From Niastella sp. (GTDB lineage: Bacteria; Bacteroidota; Bacteroidia; Chitinophagales; Chitinophagaceae), in assembly GCA_016710595.1 (NCBI GenBank), contig JADJVM010000008.1, forward strand, positions 682,001 to 746,000: a DNA stretch of 64,000 bases. The letters run 5' to 3'. Both the position numbers and the translations under genes were made by a program. Shown in pieces: positions 35,701 to 43,759 of the stretch (positions are counted from its first letter, which is position 1; the number at the start of each line of letters is the position of its first letter). The notes beneath the pieces were generated by a model. That model saw only the letters and a program-made list of their open reading frames with translations. It did no database searches and was not told where the DNA came from.

Positions 35701-36370
35701 CAGCCATGCTATTGTTACCCAGGTTGTCCCAAACCCTGATGAAACCGGAAACCTGGTCGCAATTAGTACGGGTAAAAGGATAGGCATCTATCCACCAATA
35801 ATAGTCATTAAGTGTGATCTGCCGGGTTTGAATACCACCACATGAATCTTTCATTTGAATGCTGTACAATCCAGAAGGTAAATTTTGAAACACCCCAGTT
35901 TGATTATTTTGTCCAATACCTGACGAAGATGGGGCAACAATTTCAAAAGTGAAAGGTGGCCGCCCATTCAAAACACTATCAACTGTAATGCTGCCATTAC
36001 TACCATATTCGCAGGTAATATCAGTTTTACTCAAACTAAAACGGGGATCCTGGTAATTACCTCCTACGATCACATTGGCTATGCTGATGGAACAATTGTT
36101 GATGATATCTGCCACTTCCAGCAAATAAGTTCCGGCAGATAAACCGGTAATAGAATCTGAAGTTGTAAAATTGATAGATACCGGGCCGGTTACTTTATAT
36201 TTATAATCTCCCGAGCCTCCCGATACATTTACCTTGATACTGCCCGTAGCCGCACAGCGGGATTCGTAAGTAGTATAGGTTACTTGCAGGCCGGTACATG
36301 TTTGCCCCATAAGATGGAGCGAACTAATGAGGCCACAAAATAAAAAAATAAGAGCGTAAAAGTTTTTCAT
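32711..36370 (-). CDS. Large secreted protein with cysteine-rich repeats and T9SS sorting domain
   Basis: A 1219-residue cell-surface or secreted protein. The start MKNFYALIFLF at 36370 gives a clean signal peptide; the longer frame adds 12 residues. SprB-like Ig repeats follow (about residues 25-190: VNVSGGSGDYKYKVTGP, GLSAGTYLLEV). Next come five tandem repeats of about 80 residues (about 280-681), each with six cysteines. Further Ig-like modules follow (to about 1050), then a region starting LLHFTGKTEAGKNILNWQ, and a type A T9SS sorting domain (about 1140-1219) with SLYPNPAKESFNLVF and GIYIVSI. Its role is unknown; adhesion or gliding-related surface binding is plausible. It is a single-gene unit. 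Confidence 0.85.
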   Translation of the reverse strand: MKNFYALIFLFCGLISSLHLMGQTCTGLQVTYTTYESRCAATGSIKVNVSGGSGDYKYKVTGPVSINFTTSDSITGLSAGTYLLEVADIINNCSISIANVIVGGNYQDPRFSLSKTDITCEYGSNGSITVDSVLNGRPPFTFEIVAPSSSGIGQNNQTGVFQNLPSGLYSIQMKDSCGGIQTRQITLNDYYWWIDAYPFTRTNCDQVSGFIRVWDNLGNNSMAAPGIPGFMYGITASLGDTTWSASPVFSFTLAPGASFEIIVKDACGKIKKVMLSVNNIPSLAANVQTTNLACSTFSANVYNAQNFYNPSYCLYDENDVQLECNTTGYFTDLSYGSYCIKAHDECTDSTLIRCFTVLKPVPVLEDTIQITNLACSTFTATLHGSSLYNANYCLYDTAHVLLLCNDTGIFTDLPYGSYCIETYAPCYDSTISRCFTVLRPIPTFGDFTINYLDCSLVNVSTSPNDTLFEPQYCIYDSVGVLITCNTTGIFDSIPIGQYCITAYDACFDTTFRSCITIPKLVVTNDLAVSISNQTCTRFTATVTSTLANGNFCLYDTSGNLIECNTTGIFAGLTYNSYCVIANVTCPDTSFQICFNPVPPIPSVRATVQINKLTCTGFRVSVVEQQNLTNPRFCLYDNNDSLLYCNTNGIFVNVPYGEYCIRILDGCYDTTITRCFSKYPTRMSISGFSGKSCVMGMANLNITVAGDYAPYYIEVFTPQNTLLVGSVFTGPSIFLDNIPGIADTLLYKVVVMDACGNKDSIYLATPGSFFNTDMRAISKCPGATSSQGSGNIVCTISTNMGIPYVTLFEKDGIPYIPEQMPDVQTGNTFYFNDMAPGVYILKSQENICWIPRYDTVVIHPYSYPSLQNSSVFQCDVSGFSVTARVSNGVGPFMYEIIGSTPSIPVIITGPQASPIFPINNGANYSLIRLRATDACGNATLGDASVLPLALTGITVVGNCLNYPTTLYADPIYGATYAWYKKASMSATDSVYLGSGSSYFIPLTTVGELGTYVCHLSVNEGCIKRDYYFNMDGSCYIILPVKLLHFTGKTEAGKNILNWQAEQESGTKNYVIERSNGGNAYQAIGNVLSVKDGIDNHRYMFNDPLPPSRLNLYRLKIIDHTNQFTYSPIVALQNDRNQTVSLYPNPAKESFNLVFNNEINTRYKINVSSISGQRITEQYVNAEPGAIFNYKRLAGMQNGIYIVSIQNIQTKEIITQRLIFL
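34328..35533 (-). repeat. Five tandem ~80-residue six-cysteine repeats
   Basis: Protein-level repeats in the large T9SS protein. Each unit has the frame NLxC, then YCLYD (or FCLYD), xxCNTTGIF, PYGSYCI, xxC-DT and RCFTV, with six cysteines. Units 1 and 2 are the closest; unit 3 is the most divergent. Even cysteine numbers suggest three disulfides per unit. Boundaries are approximate, counted by eye. Confidence 0.75.
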
Positions 36371-36766
36371 TGGTTTTGGTTTCCGGGTAATAGATAGAAT
36401 ATTCATTCTACTATCTTTAAGTACAACGGAAGCAAATCATGTTTATTATAGGAACTCATACAGAGGAGGGTAATTAATCTACTTTTAAATATTATATATT
36501 GAATATATTGTACTGATATTCTTATATTTAATTAATTAAATTGAATTAACTTAAAGCCCCTATTTACAGTGAATACACGCACCAGGAATAAGGGTTAAAA
36601 ATACGGTGGCAGTAAGTAGATTTACAGGAAGTTTTACCTTTCTTTTCAGGATTTGTTTTGTGCTGAAAAAGATCATTGATATGAATATTTTTGGTTTAAC
36701 GATTTATAAAAATTTCAGAACCTGATATTACTCAAAGGGGTATCATTAAAAAAATGTATTTTTAAA
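36371..36766. other. Divergent intergenic region, no gene seen
   Basis: About 396 AT-rich bases between the large T9SS gene (minus) and the YitT gene (plus). TATTTTTG at 36686-36693 fits TAnnTTTG and could serve the YitT/nhaA unit, but the nearest TTTTG lies 25 bases upstream. No RNA gene, repeat or small ORF with support is visible. Confidence 0.4.
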
Positions 36767-37729
36767 ATGATGCTTAAAAAAGGAAGCCATATTTTAGATG
36801 CGATTTTAAACCATTACTATCCCAAGCCAAAAAACAAATTGGGGCAAGCCAGGCGATTGGTTGAATTACGCCTGATCATTTCAAAACTTTTAGTGGATGC
36901 ACTGGTTATTTTAATTGGTATTTTATCTGCCGGGTTTGGATTAAGGGGGTTCTTAATGCCCAATGGATTTATTGATGGCGGCGCCACGGGTATATCGCTT
37001 TTAATCTCTCAACTTACCGGCACAAAACTTTCTCTATTATTGCTGCTCGTAAACCTTCCATTTATTTTGCTCGGTTATAATTTATTGGGAAGGCAATTTG
37101 CAGTTAAAACTGCATTAGCTATTGTGGGACTGGCTCTGTGTGTTCTTTTTATACCCTATCCGCAAATAACAAATGATAAATTATTGGTTGCTGTTTTTGG
37201 GGGCTTTTTTTTAGGTGCCGGTATCGGGCTTTCGGTACGTGGTGGCGCAGTAATAGATGGAACAGAAGTATTGGCCATCGCCATGAGCAGGCGCTCGGGG
37301 TTGACGATTGGAGACATTATTCTTATTGTAAATATTATCATTTTTTCATCGGCCGCTTGGTTTTTATCAATAGAAACAGCGTTATATGCAATGCTTACTT
37401 ATCTTTCAGCATCTAAAACGGTTGACTTTATACTTGAGGGTATTGAAGAATATACGGCTGTAACAATTATTTCGCTTAAGTGGGAAAAAATCGGGAATAT
37501 GATCAAACAGAAACTAGGGCGTGGCTATACAGTCTATTCTGGCGAAAAAGGTGTAGGCAGAAGCGGAGAGAAAGAATATGATATGAAGATTTTGTATAGC
37601 ATAGTTACCCGTTTAGAAGTAAGTAAATTAAAATTAGAAATAGAAAAAATAGATCCGAATGCCTTTGTGGTAATGAGTAGTGTGAAGGATATGAAAGGTG
37701 GCATGATCAAAAAAAGAAGACTTAAATAA
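36767..37729 (+). CDS. YitT-family membrane protein (DUF161 + DUF2179)
   Basis: A 320-residue inner-membrane protein. Five or six hydrophobic segments (about residues 45-235) include the family's FGLRGFLMPNGFIDGGATGISLL block (near 63-85) and RGGAVIDGTEVLAI. A cytosolic DUF2179 domain follows (about 235-315: YTAVTIISLKWEKIGNMI, GRGYTVYSGEKG, and the end region DPNAFVVMSSVKDMKGG). Function is unproven; it may be a transporter regulated by a small ligand. nhaA starts 2 bases after its stop codon, so the two are cotranscribed, which hints at an ion-related role. Confidence 0.9.
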   Translation: MMLKKGSHILDAILNHYYPKPKNKLGQARRLVELRLIISKLLVDALVILIGILSAGFGLRGFLMPNGFIDGGATGISLLISQLTGTKLSLLLLLVNLPFILLGYNLLGRQFAVKTALAIVGLALCVLFIPYPQITNDKLLVAVFGGFFLGAGIGLSVRGGAVIDGTEVLAIAMSRRSGLTIGDIILIVNIIIFSSAAWFLSIETALYAMLTYLSASKTVDFILEGIEEYTAVTIISLKWEKIGNMIKQKLGRGYTVYSGEKGVGRSGEKEYDMKILYSIVTRLEVSKLKLEIEKIDPNAFVVMSSVKDMKGGMIKKRRLK

Positions 37730-37731
37730 AG

Positions 37732-38883
37732 ATGATACTTTCCAAACTGTTCCATATTTTTTTTGAAAGCGAAAAAACAAGCGGGATATTACTCATACTC
37801 TGTACCGCTATTTCACTTTTGCTCGCAAACAGCGCTATTGGGGATAGTTATACTGCTATTTGGCTTACCCAGGCAGGTGGCCATTCTATTACCCACTGGA
37901 TAAACGACGGGCTGATGGCAATATTCTTTTTAATGATTGGCCTTGAACTGGAAAGAGAAATTTATTATGGCGAATTATCAGATTTAAAAAATGCCCGGTT
38001 ACCCATTATTGCTGCTATCGGCGGAGTAATTATCCCTGCCGGTATTTATCTATTTTTCAACTGGGGTACGCCATTACAAAAAGGTGCGGGGATCCCTACT
38101 GCTACCGATATTGCATTTGCAATTGGAGTATTAAGTTTGCTGGGAAAAAGGGTTCCTGCTTCTTTAAAAGTTTTTTTAACAGCTCTGGCCGTTATTGATG
38201 ACCTTATAGCCATACTTATTATTGCGGTCTTTTATACAGATAATATTCTTTGGGGCAATTTAGGCATTTCATTGGGCATCTTAATGGTATTATTTATTCT
38301 GAACCGTTTAAAGATACTTAATCTCATCCCCTATTTAATCGGTGGTGTAATTGCCTGGTATTTTATGCTTTACTCTGGCGTACATGCAACCATTGCAGGC
38401 GTTTTACTTGCTATTGTAATCCCATTTGGCAGTGGTAAGTCAAATTCCCCATCATACATTCTCCAGCACACATTACATAAACCTGTTTCCTTTATCATCA
38501 TACCTTTATTTGCACTGGCAAATACCTGTATTTTATTTCAGCCGGGTTGGTTAAGTTCATTCAACAGCCCGGAATCATGGGGAATTATTGGAGGGCTATT
38601 CATAGGAAAACCTTTGGGTATATTTTTATTTTCATTTATCGCTGTATCTGCAGGAATGTGCAGTTTACCACCCAGAATGAAATGGAAACATGTGCTGGGC
38701 GCCGGCTTATTGGGTGGTATTGGATTTACCATGAGTATTTTTGTTACGCTCCTGGCATTTAAAGACCCTGTACTTATAAATACAGCAAAAATTTCTGTAT
38801 TAGTCGCCTCATTACTGGCCGGCCTTTCAGGATTTATTTGGCTGAACCTGTTACTTAAGAAAAATAAAAAAGCTAATCCATAG
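37732..38883 (+). CDS. nhaA: Na+/H+ antiporter NhaA
   Basis: A 383-residue inner-membrane antiporter with about 12 hydrophobic segments. It shows the family's HWINDGLMAIFFLMIGLELEREI (near residues 50-72), PTATDIAFAIGVLSLLGKRVP and the ion-site aspartate pair in LAVIDDLIAILIIAVFYT (near 160-165). GIGFTMSIFV (near 325) is conserved. It expels Na+ or Li+ in exchange for protons. It is the second gene after YitT. Its 3' end overlaps the convergent beta-CASP nuclease gene by 11 bases. Confidence 0.97.
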   Translation: MILSKLFHIFFESEKTSGILLILCTAISLLLANSAIGDSYTAIWLTQAGGHSITHWINDGLMAIFFLMIGLELEREIYYGELSDLKNARLPIIAAIGGVIIPAGIYLFFNWGTPLQKGAGIPTATDIAFAIGVLSLLGKRVPASLKVFLTALAVIDDLIAILIIAVFYTDNILWGNLGISLGILMVLFILNRLKILNLIPYLIGGVIAWYFMLYSGVHATIAGVLLAIVIPFGSGKSNSPSYILQHTLHKPVSFIIIPLFALANTCILFQPGWLSSFNSPESWGIIGGLFIGKPLGIFLFSFIAVSAGMCSLPPRMKWKHVLGAGLLGGIGFTMSIFVTLLAFKDPVLINTAKISVLVASLLAGLSGFIWLNLLLKKNKKANP

Positions 38884-40282
38884 AGAGACCTATTTCATAA
38901 TGCCTTTCCGGGATTTCTACATCAGTAAAACCTTTACGAACCAGCCTTTGCCTAAAATCAATTTGAACATCATATTCTCCATGCACTAAAAATAGTTTTT
39001 GCACTTTTTTAGGATCCTGGCAACTGAGCCATTGACATAAATCTTCATAATCGCCATGTGCACTCATACTTCTTATTTCACCTATCTCTGCATTTACTTC
39101 ATGTACCTGCCCAAAAATACCTACTTCCTTAGGGTGTAATTTTAAACGCCCTCCTAATGATTGAGGTTCACAATAACCAGTAAGTAAAATACTATTCCGG
39201 CTATTTTCGATATTATTACTTATATGATGTTTTACCCTTCCAGCTTCGGCCATACCACTTGCAGAAATAATAACACAAGGGCCTTTATAATAATTCAATA
39301 GTTTACTATCCTCCACCGATTTTGTAAATTTTAAACCTTTAAATGCAAAAGGATCTTTATCGGTCTCTAATATTTTTTGAATTCGTTTATTAAAGTATTG
39401 AGGATAAGATTTTACGATCAATGTAGCTTTCGTACTTAGGGGGCTGTCAACAAAATATTCAAGCTCGGGCAATCGGTTTTCTAATTCTAATTGATTGAGT
39501 GTAAAAAGTATCTCCTGGGTACGGCCTACACTAAATGCTGGTATGATTAGTTTTCCTTTTTTTTCTAAACAGGTATGTGTAATCCATTGTAACAATGCTT
39601 CCGGTGAGGGATTGTGTTCATCATGCAATGAGTTGCCATAAGTACTTTCAATGAGAATAAAGTCTGACTGGTCAAAAGTTTCGGGTGATTTTAAAATGAT
39701 ATCCCGGTAGCGGCCTACATCACCGCTAAAAGTAAGTCGTTTTGTTTTTCCATTTTCAGTGAGCTTCAGATGAACGGCAGCGCTCCCAATAATATGCCCC
39801 ACATCTGTATAACAAAATTCAAAATGCTCATCTATTTTTATCCAGTTATGATAATCTACTGTTACAAACCGCTCTGCTGCTGCCAATGCATCTTGTGTAG
39901 TATATAGAGGTTGCAGGTAAGGCAGGCCTTTTAAAGCCCTTTCTTTATTTGCATATTTAATATCAGATTCCTGAATGCCCGCACTATCTTCCATTAATAC
40001 AGCGGCCAGGTCTTTAGTAGCCGGTGTGGCATATATTATACCTTTATAGCCATCTTTCACTAATTTAGGAAGCAGGCCACAATGATCTATGTGGGCATGA
40101 GAGAGAATCACATAATCAATTTCACCTGGATCAAAACCAAAATTAGAATTCAATTCATCCGTTTCTTTACCCATACCCTGAAACATTCCACAGTCTAATA
40201 ATAATTTTTTTCCGTTGGAAGTCGTAATCAGGTGTTTTGATCCTGTAACGGTGCGTGCTGCACCATGAAATGCAATCTTCAT
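38873..40282 (-). CDS. Metallo-beta-lactamase/beta-CASP nuclease (CPSF/Ysh1-like)
   Basis: A 469-residue cytosolic protein with the MBL core: GAARTVTGSKHLI (near residues 6-18), the zinc motif LSHAHIDHCGLLP (near 60-72) and the ligand histidine in DVGHIIGSAAVHL. FSGDVGR supplies the next aspartate. A beta-CASP domain follows (about 200-400: STYGN near 215, IPAFSVGRTQEILF, ISASGMAEAGRVKHH). A C-terminal RNA-specificity motif holds HGEYDVQIDFRQRL. Such proteins act as RNA endo- or exonucleases; the bacterial members are little studied. A near-consensus promoter lies just upstream. Confidence 0.93.
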   Translation of the reverse strand: MKIAFHGAARTVTGSKHLITTSNGKKLLLDCGMFQGMGKETDELNSNFGFDPGEIDYVILSHAHIDHCGLLPKLVKDGYKGIIYATPATKDLAAVLMEDSAGIQESDIKYANKERALKGLPYLQPLYTTQDALAAAERFVTVDYHNWIKIDEHFEFCYTDVGHIIGSAAVHLKLTENGKTKRLTFSGDVGRYRDIILKSPETFDQSDFILIESTYGNSLHDEHNPSPEALLQWITHTCLEKKGKLIIPAFSVGRTQEILFTLNQLELENRLPELEYFVDSPLSTKATLIVKSYPQYFNKRIQKILETDKDPFAFKGLKFTKSVEDSKLLNYYKGPCVIISASGMAEAGRVKHHISNNIENSRNSILLTGYCEPQSLGGRLKLHPKEVGIFGQVHEVNAEIGEIRSMSAHGDYEDLCQWLSCQDPKKVQKLFLVHGEYDVQIDFRQRLVRKGFTDVEIPERHYEIGLSMD

Positions 40283-40301
40283 AATTTATTATTTAGCATC
40301 T

Positions 40302-40331
40302 TAAAGTTAATGAAGGAAATACAGAGTTCAA
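40302..40331 (-). promoter_or_regulatory. Probable promoter of the beta-CASP nuclease gene
   Basis: On the minus strand TTG (complement of 40329-40331), a 19-base spacer and TAACTTTA (complement of 40302-40309), one base away from TAnnTTTG. Confidence 0.4.
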
Positions 40332-40366
40332 TAAATACTTTGTGCTGGTAATTTGAATCATATTTT

Positions 40367-41539
40367 TTATAAAGAAGTAGCTAACCAGGCCATCATGCCC
40401 ATGCCCTGTTCTATGGCATCTTCATCTACATCAAATATGGGAGTATGTACAATGGCTGTAATTTCTCTTTTCTTATTGCCGGTGCCCAACCGAAAAAAAG
40501 TGGCCGGTACTATTTGAGAATAATAAGCAAAATCTTCTGCGCCCATCCTCATTTCAGTTTCACTTACATTTTCTTTCCCTGCAAATTCTGTTGCCAGCCT
40601 TACGACCTGCCTGGTAACAACAGGATCATTAAATACAAAAGGATAACCCACATCAATGGTTACCTCTGCAACCGCTCCCATGGAGATGGCAATTTGCTCT
40701 ACCAAATTTTTAATGAGTTTATGCGCATCAAACCGCCATTTTTCATCCATAGCCCTGAATGTACCCATGAGTTTAACTTCTGAAGGAATTACATTGGTGG
40801 TATTGCCGCCATGGATAGCCGTAATAGATAATACCGAAGGATTGGTAGGTACATTGTTCCGGCTAATGATTTGCTGCAGGCCGATGATAATATGCGATGC
40901 AATTAAAATAGGGTCCGCTGTATATTGAGGAGCAGCTGCATGTCCGCCTTTTGCTTTAATAGAAATATAAATTTCATCTGCACTGGCCATCGCCATACCT
41001 TCCCTAAAGCTAAACTCACCTACTTCTAATGCCGGGTTTACATGTAGTGCGATCATTTTTTGGGGTACGGGATTTTCTAAAACCCCATCCCGGATCATTA
41101 AACTGGCACCCCCGGGATTTTTTTCTTCGCCGGGTTGAAAAACCAATTTTACCGTACCTTCCCATTGATCTCTTGTTTCCATTAAAATTTTTGAAGCGCC
41201 CAATAAACAGGTGGTATGTACATCATGTCCACAGGCGTGCATCACTCCTTTGTTTTTTGAAATATAAGGTTGTGTGCTATTTTCTTGTATCGGTAATGCA
41301 TCCATATCTGCCCGCAAAGCAATGATCCTTTTGCCGGGATTTTTACCTTCTATCATGGCCGTAACTCCTGTAGTGGCAATAACCTTTGGAGCAATGCCGA
41401 ACTCTTTTAGTTTATTTTGAACAAAAGCCGAAGTTTCAAATTCCTGATAACTGAGTTCAGGGTTTGCATGTAAATGGCGGCGAATGCCTATAAATTCTTC
41501 TTTATAATTTTTTGCCAGTTCTTTTATAATGTGCAACAT
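40367..41539 (-). CDS. M20-family amidohydrolase (N-acyl amino acid / hippurate hydrolase type)
   Basis: A 390-residue cytosolic metallo-amidohydrolase. Metal and catalytic sites are visible: RADMDALPI (near 77-85), GVMHACGHDVHTTCLLGA (near 98-115) and VFQPGEEKNPGGASLM (catalytic Glu near 140). The dimerisation-lid motif KGGHAAAPQYTADPI (near 195) and EMRMGAEDFAYYSQIVP near the end complete it. It removes acyl groups from amino acids or related amides; the substrate is not evident. It belongs to a run of minus-strand genes, with an 84-base gap to the nuclease downstream. Confidence 0.94.
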   Translation of the reverse strand: MLHIIKELAKNYKEEFIGIRRHLHANPELSYQEFETSAFVQNKLKEFGIAPKVIATTGVTAMIEGKNPGKRIIALRADMDALPIQENSTQPYISKNKGVMHACGHDVHTTCLLGASKILMETRDQWEGTVKLVFQPGEEKNPGGASLMIRDGVLENPVPQKMIALHVNPALEVGEFSFREGMAMASADEIYISIKAKGGHAAAPQYTADPILIASHIIIGLQQIISRNNVPTNPSVLSITAIHGGNTTNVIPSEVKLMGTFRAMDEKWRFDAHKLIKNLVEQIAISMGAVAEVTIDVGYPFVFNDPVVTRQVVRLATEFAGKENVSETEMRMGAEDFAYYSQIVPATFFRLGTGNKKREITAIVHTPIFDVDEDAIEQGMGMMAWLATSL

Positions 41540-41566
41540 AGCATTTTGTACTTTTAGCTATGAAGG

Positions 41567-41610
41567 TAATAAAATAAAAAAAGAGTTCCTGAAACAGAAA
41601 CTCTTAAAAT
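41567..41610 (-). terminator. Terminator of the SPOR-protein gene
   Basis: Stem AAGAGTT-C-CTG with CAG-A-AACTCTT (41581-41605), loop AAA and one mismatch. A T-rich tract follows on the minus strand. It lies 22 bases past the SPOR-gene stop codon. Confidence 0.75.
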
Positions 41611-41626
41611 ATAAATAAGATTTTAC

Positions 41627-42088
41627 TTACTGTGAAGTATCGGTATCCAAATTAATTGATTTGGGTTTCACCTCGATCATTTCCGGTACGATGTAAATAT
41701 TGCCGGGTACAATCTTTTGAGATAACAAACTTTTACGAATTTTATCAGCCTCTTCTCTTGACTCAAAGTTTCCAAACTTTAATTTGATATATGGTGTTTG
41801 GTAGCTCATATATATTCCTTCATCAGGATATTGCTGTAATAGTTTTGATCTTACCTGCATGGCCAGGCTACGATCGCTGGTACTCAGTAACATTAACCGA
41901 AACCCCTTGGTGCTATATGCTTTCAATGAAAGTGACTTATTGTAATCTGCCATTTTTTGGCCCAGCAAATCAATCCTGCTGTCTTTTTGAACCAATACAA
42001 TACCTCCAGTATCTGCTACTGCTGTTTGGCATACAGCACAAAATGGGAGAAGCATCAACAAACCAATACAACAAAAAAATATTTTCAT
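41627..42088 (-). CDS. Exported SPOR-domain protein
   Basis: A 153-residue protein with a signal peptide (about 1-20, ending FCAVCQ). A SPOR-like domain (about residues 58-140) shows the usual alternation: KGFRLMLLSTSDRSLAMQVRSKLLQQYPD, then YIKLKFGNFESREEADKIRKSL. SPOR domains bind peptidoglycan stripped of stem peptides, often at the division site. The short linker and lack of other domains suggest a small periplasmic factor. Single-gene unit with its own terminator. Confidence 0.85.
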   Translation of the reverse strand: MKIFFCCIGLLMLLPFCAVCQTAVADTGGIVLVQKDSRIDLLGQKMADYNKSLSLKAYSTKGFRLMLLSTSDRSLAMQVRSKLLQQYPDEGIYMSYQTPYIKLKFGNFESREEADKIRKSLLSQKIVPGNIYIVPEMIEVKPKSINLDTDTSQ

Positions 42089-42409
42089 GGAACAAATATC
42101 GGCAAAAACTGTTCCATAAGAGATGTTATTTAAGCTTTAATTAAATTTTGTGAAAAGGTTCTTTAACACCGGAATAAATGATGTTGTTAAATAATCAAAC
42201 CGAACCTACGGCTCTTTATTCTATAAAGCCAATTCTCGTTGCAAAACAGACTGGTATAGGCATGGTTTAAATCTTATTCTTACAAACCTGGGCAGAGTAC
42301 TCTAAACCATATCTCAAGACTTTCTCTAAATTGAATGTTATATTGAAGATCATTAAAACGAAATGGGCTGCCTTTAGAGCAACCCACTTCATTTATATAA
42401 AACCAATTA
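42089..42409. other. Intergenic region, no gene seen
   Basis: About 320 bases between the SPOR gene and the fasciclin gene, both on the minus strand. An imperfect 12-bp stem (42360-42371 with 42379-42390, two mismatches) lies 20 bases past the fasciclin stop and may be its terminator, but the T-run is weak. Nothing else is recognised. Confidence 0.35.
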
Positions 42410-43723
42410 TTATTGAGGTAATAACACCTGGTCTATTTTATGTAAAACGCCATTTACGTAATGCTGATCACTGCTGCCATTTGGCAGGGGATTGATCAAT
42501 ACATTAGAAGCGGTAGCGTTGGCAATACCTTTTACAGTGGCTGAAGTAACCATCGGGCCTGTAAATGTAGCTGATAAGGTAATACCCGGATGGGTAGGAA
42601 CTACTGAATTTAATAATGTAGGAACTGCAGTAGCCGTAGTAGGAATATTGGGCGTAAAAGCTCTTTGCCCAAATAAAACATGATATACCAAGATGCCTTT
42701 TACGGCTGTAGCCGGAAGATAGGGATATAATGCAGGGTTATTAAAAAATGCTACCGGATCTGAAGTAAGCGCTGTAGTTTGGCCAGGCGCATTGGCACTT
42801 GCATAATTGGCTGCAAAAATTGCCGCATCGGCTGGAAGCGAACCACCGGCTATTGCCAGTGCATAAGCGCCCTGGTATAACTGGCCATACACAATTGGAT
42901 ACGCCTGTGCATAAAGGGCAGCTTTAAAAGCTGTATTGTTAGGTGCAAATACAGTAAGGTTCAGGCCGGGGGCAATAGCCTGGGTGCCCAATACATATTG
43001 TAAAGAAGTACCCGGTGCAGCACCACTATCGGCTCTTTGAATCGCTGCTTTTAAATAAGTAAGATCTGCATCTGCATTTATCCGGTCCCAAAGTAAAGTA
43101 CTGGGCGGTACAGATACGGCGGCGATACTATGAATTACACCATTGCCTGCCATACGATCTGCGGCAATTACAGGTATATTATTTAACCATGCGCCATTTG
43201 CTCTCCTGCTTACATAACCATCTAACCTCAGCAATGGGCTAGCCGAAGGACTTGGGTTTAAAAAAGTAGGATAGGCCAGGTTTGGAAACGTAGTAGGTAT
43301 TGCTGCTGCTGGTACAGCTTGAGGCAATATGTGGTACTGAACTATAGCAGCAGCATTTGCAACCGGTAAACTACTGTTTATAAATCCTACATAAACAGCT
43401 TCGGGAGCGCCTGATGGCGGAATCAACCCACCACTTGCTCCACTCACAAACTGCCGTACAGCCGCATTATTGGGTGAAAACAAGGTATAGGCTTTTGATT
43501 TGTCCTTAAGCAGATTGAGCATGCCGCCCCTTACTATAATTTTATAAAATAAACTATCATCTGCTGATAATTTTAAAGTATCACCAATAGCACTTAATGA
43601 CGATTGCGTGGGCGGAATAATCATCCCAATTTCATCGGGCGCCTTATTACAAGAGCTTAAAATACCCATGAACAACAGCAATGCTGCTATACCGGATTTT
43701 AAATAATTTTTATATGATTTCAT
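42410..43723 (-). CDS. Lipoprotein with two fasciclin (FAS1) domains
   Basis: A 437-residue lipoprotein: lipobox ILSSC with the lipidated Cys at residue 25. Two FAS1 domains follow. The first (about 45-205) shows YTLFSPNNAAVRQFV and VIAADRMAGNGVIHSIAAV. The second (about 215-437) shows LNLTVFAPNNTAFKAAL and the C-terminal HYVNGVLHKIDQVLLP. FAS1 domains mediate adhesion or ligand binding. The gene lies 36 bases after a TonB-dependent receptor on the same strand, in the place where a SusD-like partner often sits, so the two may form one uptake or surface complex. Confidence 0.88.
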   Translation of the reverse strand: MKSYKNYLKSGIAALLLFMGILSSCNKAPDEIGMIIPPTQSSLSAIGDTLKLSADDSLFYKIIVRGGMLNLLKDKSKAYTLFSPNNAAVRQFVSGASGGLIPPSGAPEAVYVGFINSSLPVANAAAIVQYHILPQAVPAAAIPTTFPNLAYPTFLNPSPSASPLLRLDGYVSRRANGAWLNNIPVIAADRMAGNGVIHSIAAVSVPPSTLLWDRINADADLTYLKAAIQRADSGAAPGTSLQYVLGTQAIAPGLNLTVFAPNNTAFKAALYAQAYPIVYGQLYQGAYALAIAGGSLPADAAIFAANYASANAPGQTTALTSDPVAFFNNPALYPYLPATAVKGILVYHVLFGQRAFTPNIPTTATAVPTLLNSVVPTHPGITLSATFTGPMVTSATVKGIANATASNVLINPLPNGSSDQHYVNGVLHKIDQVLLPQ

Positions 43724-43759
43724 AATTCTAAAATTTAATTTTATTTTTTGGGTACCCGT

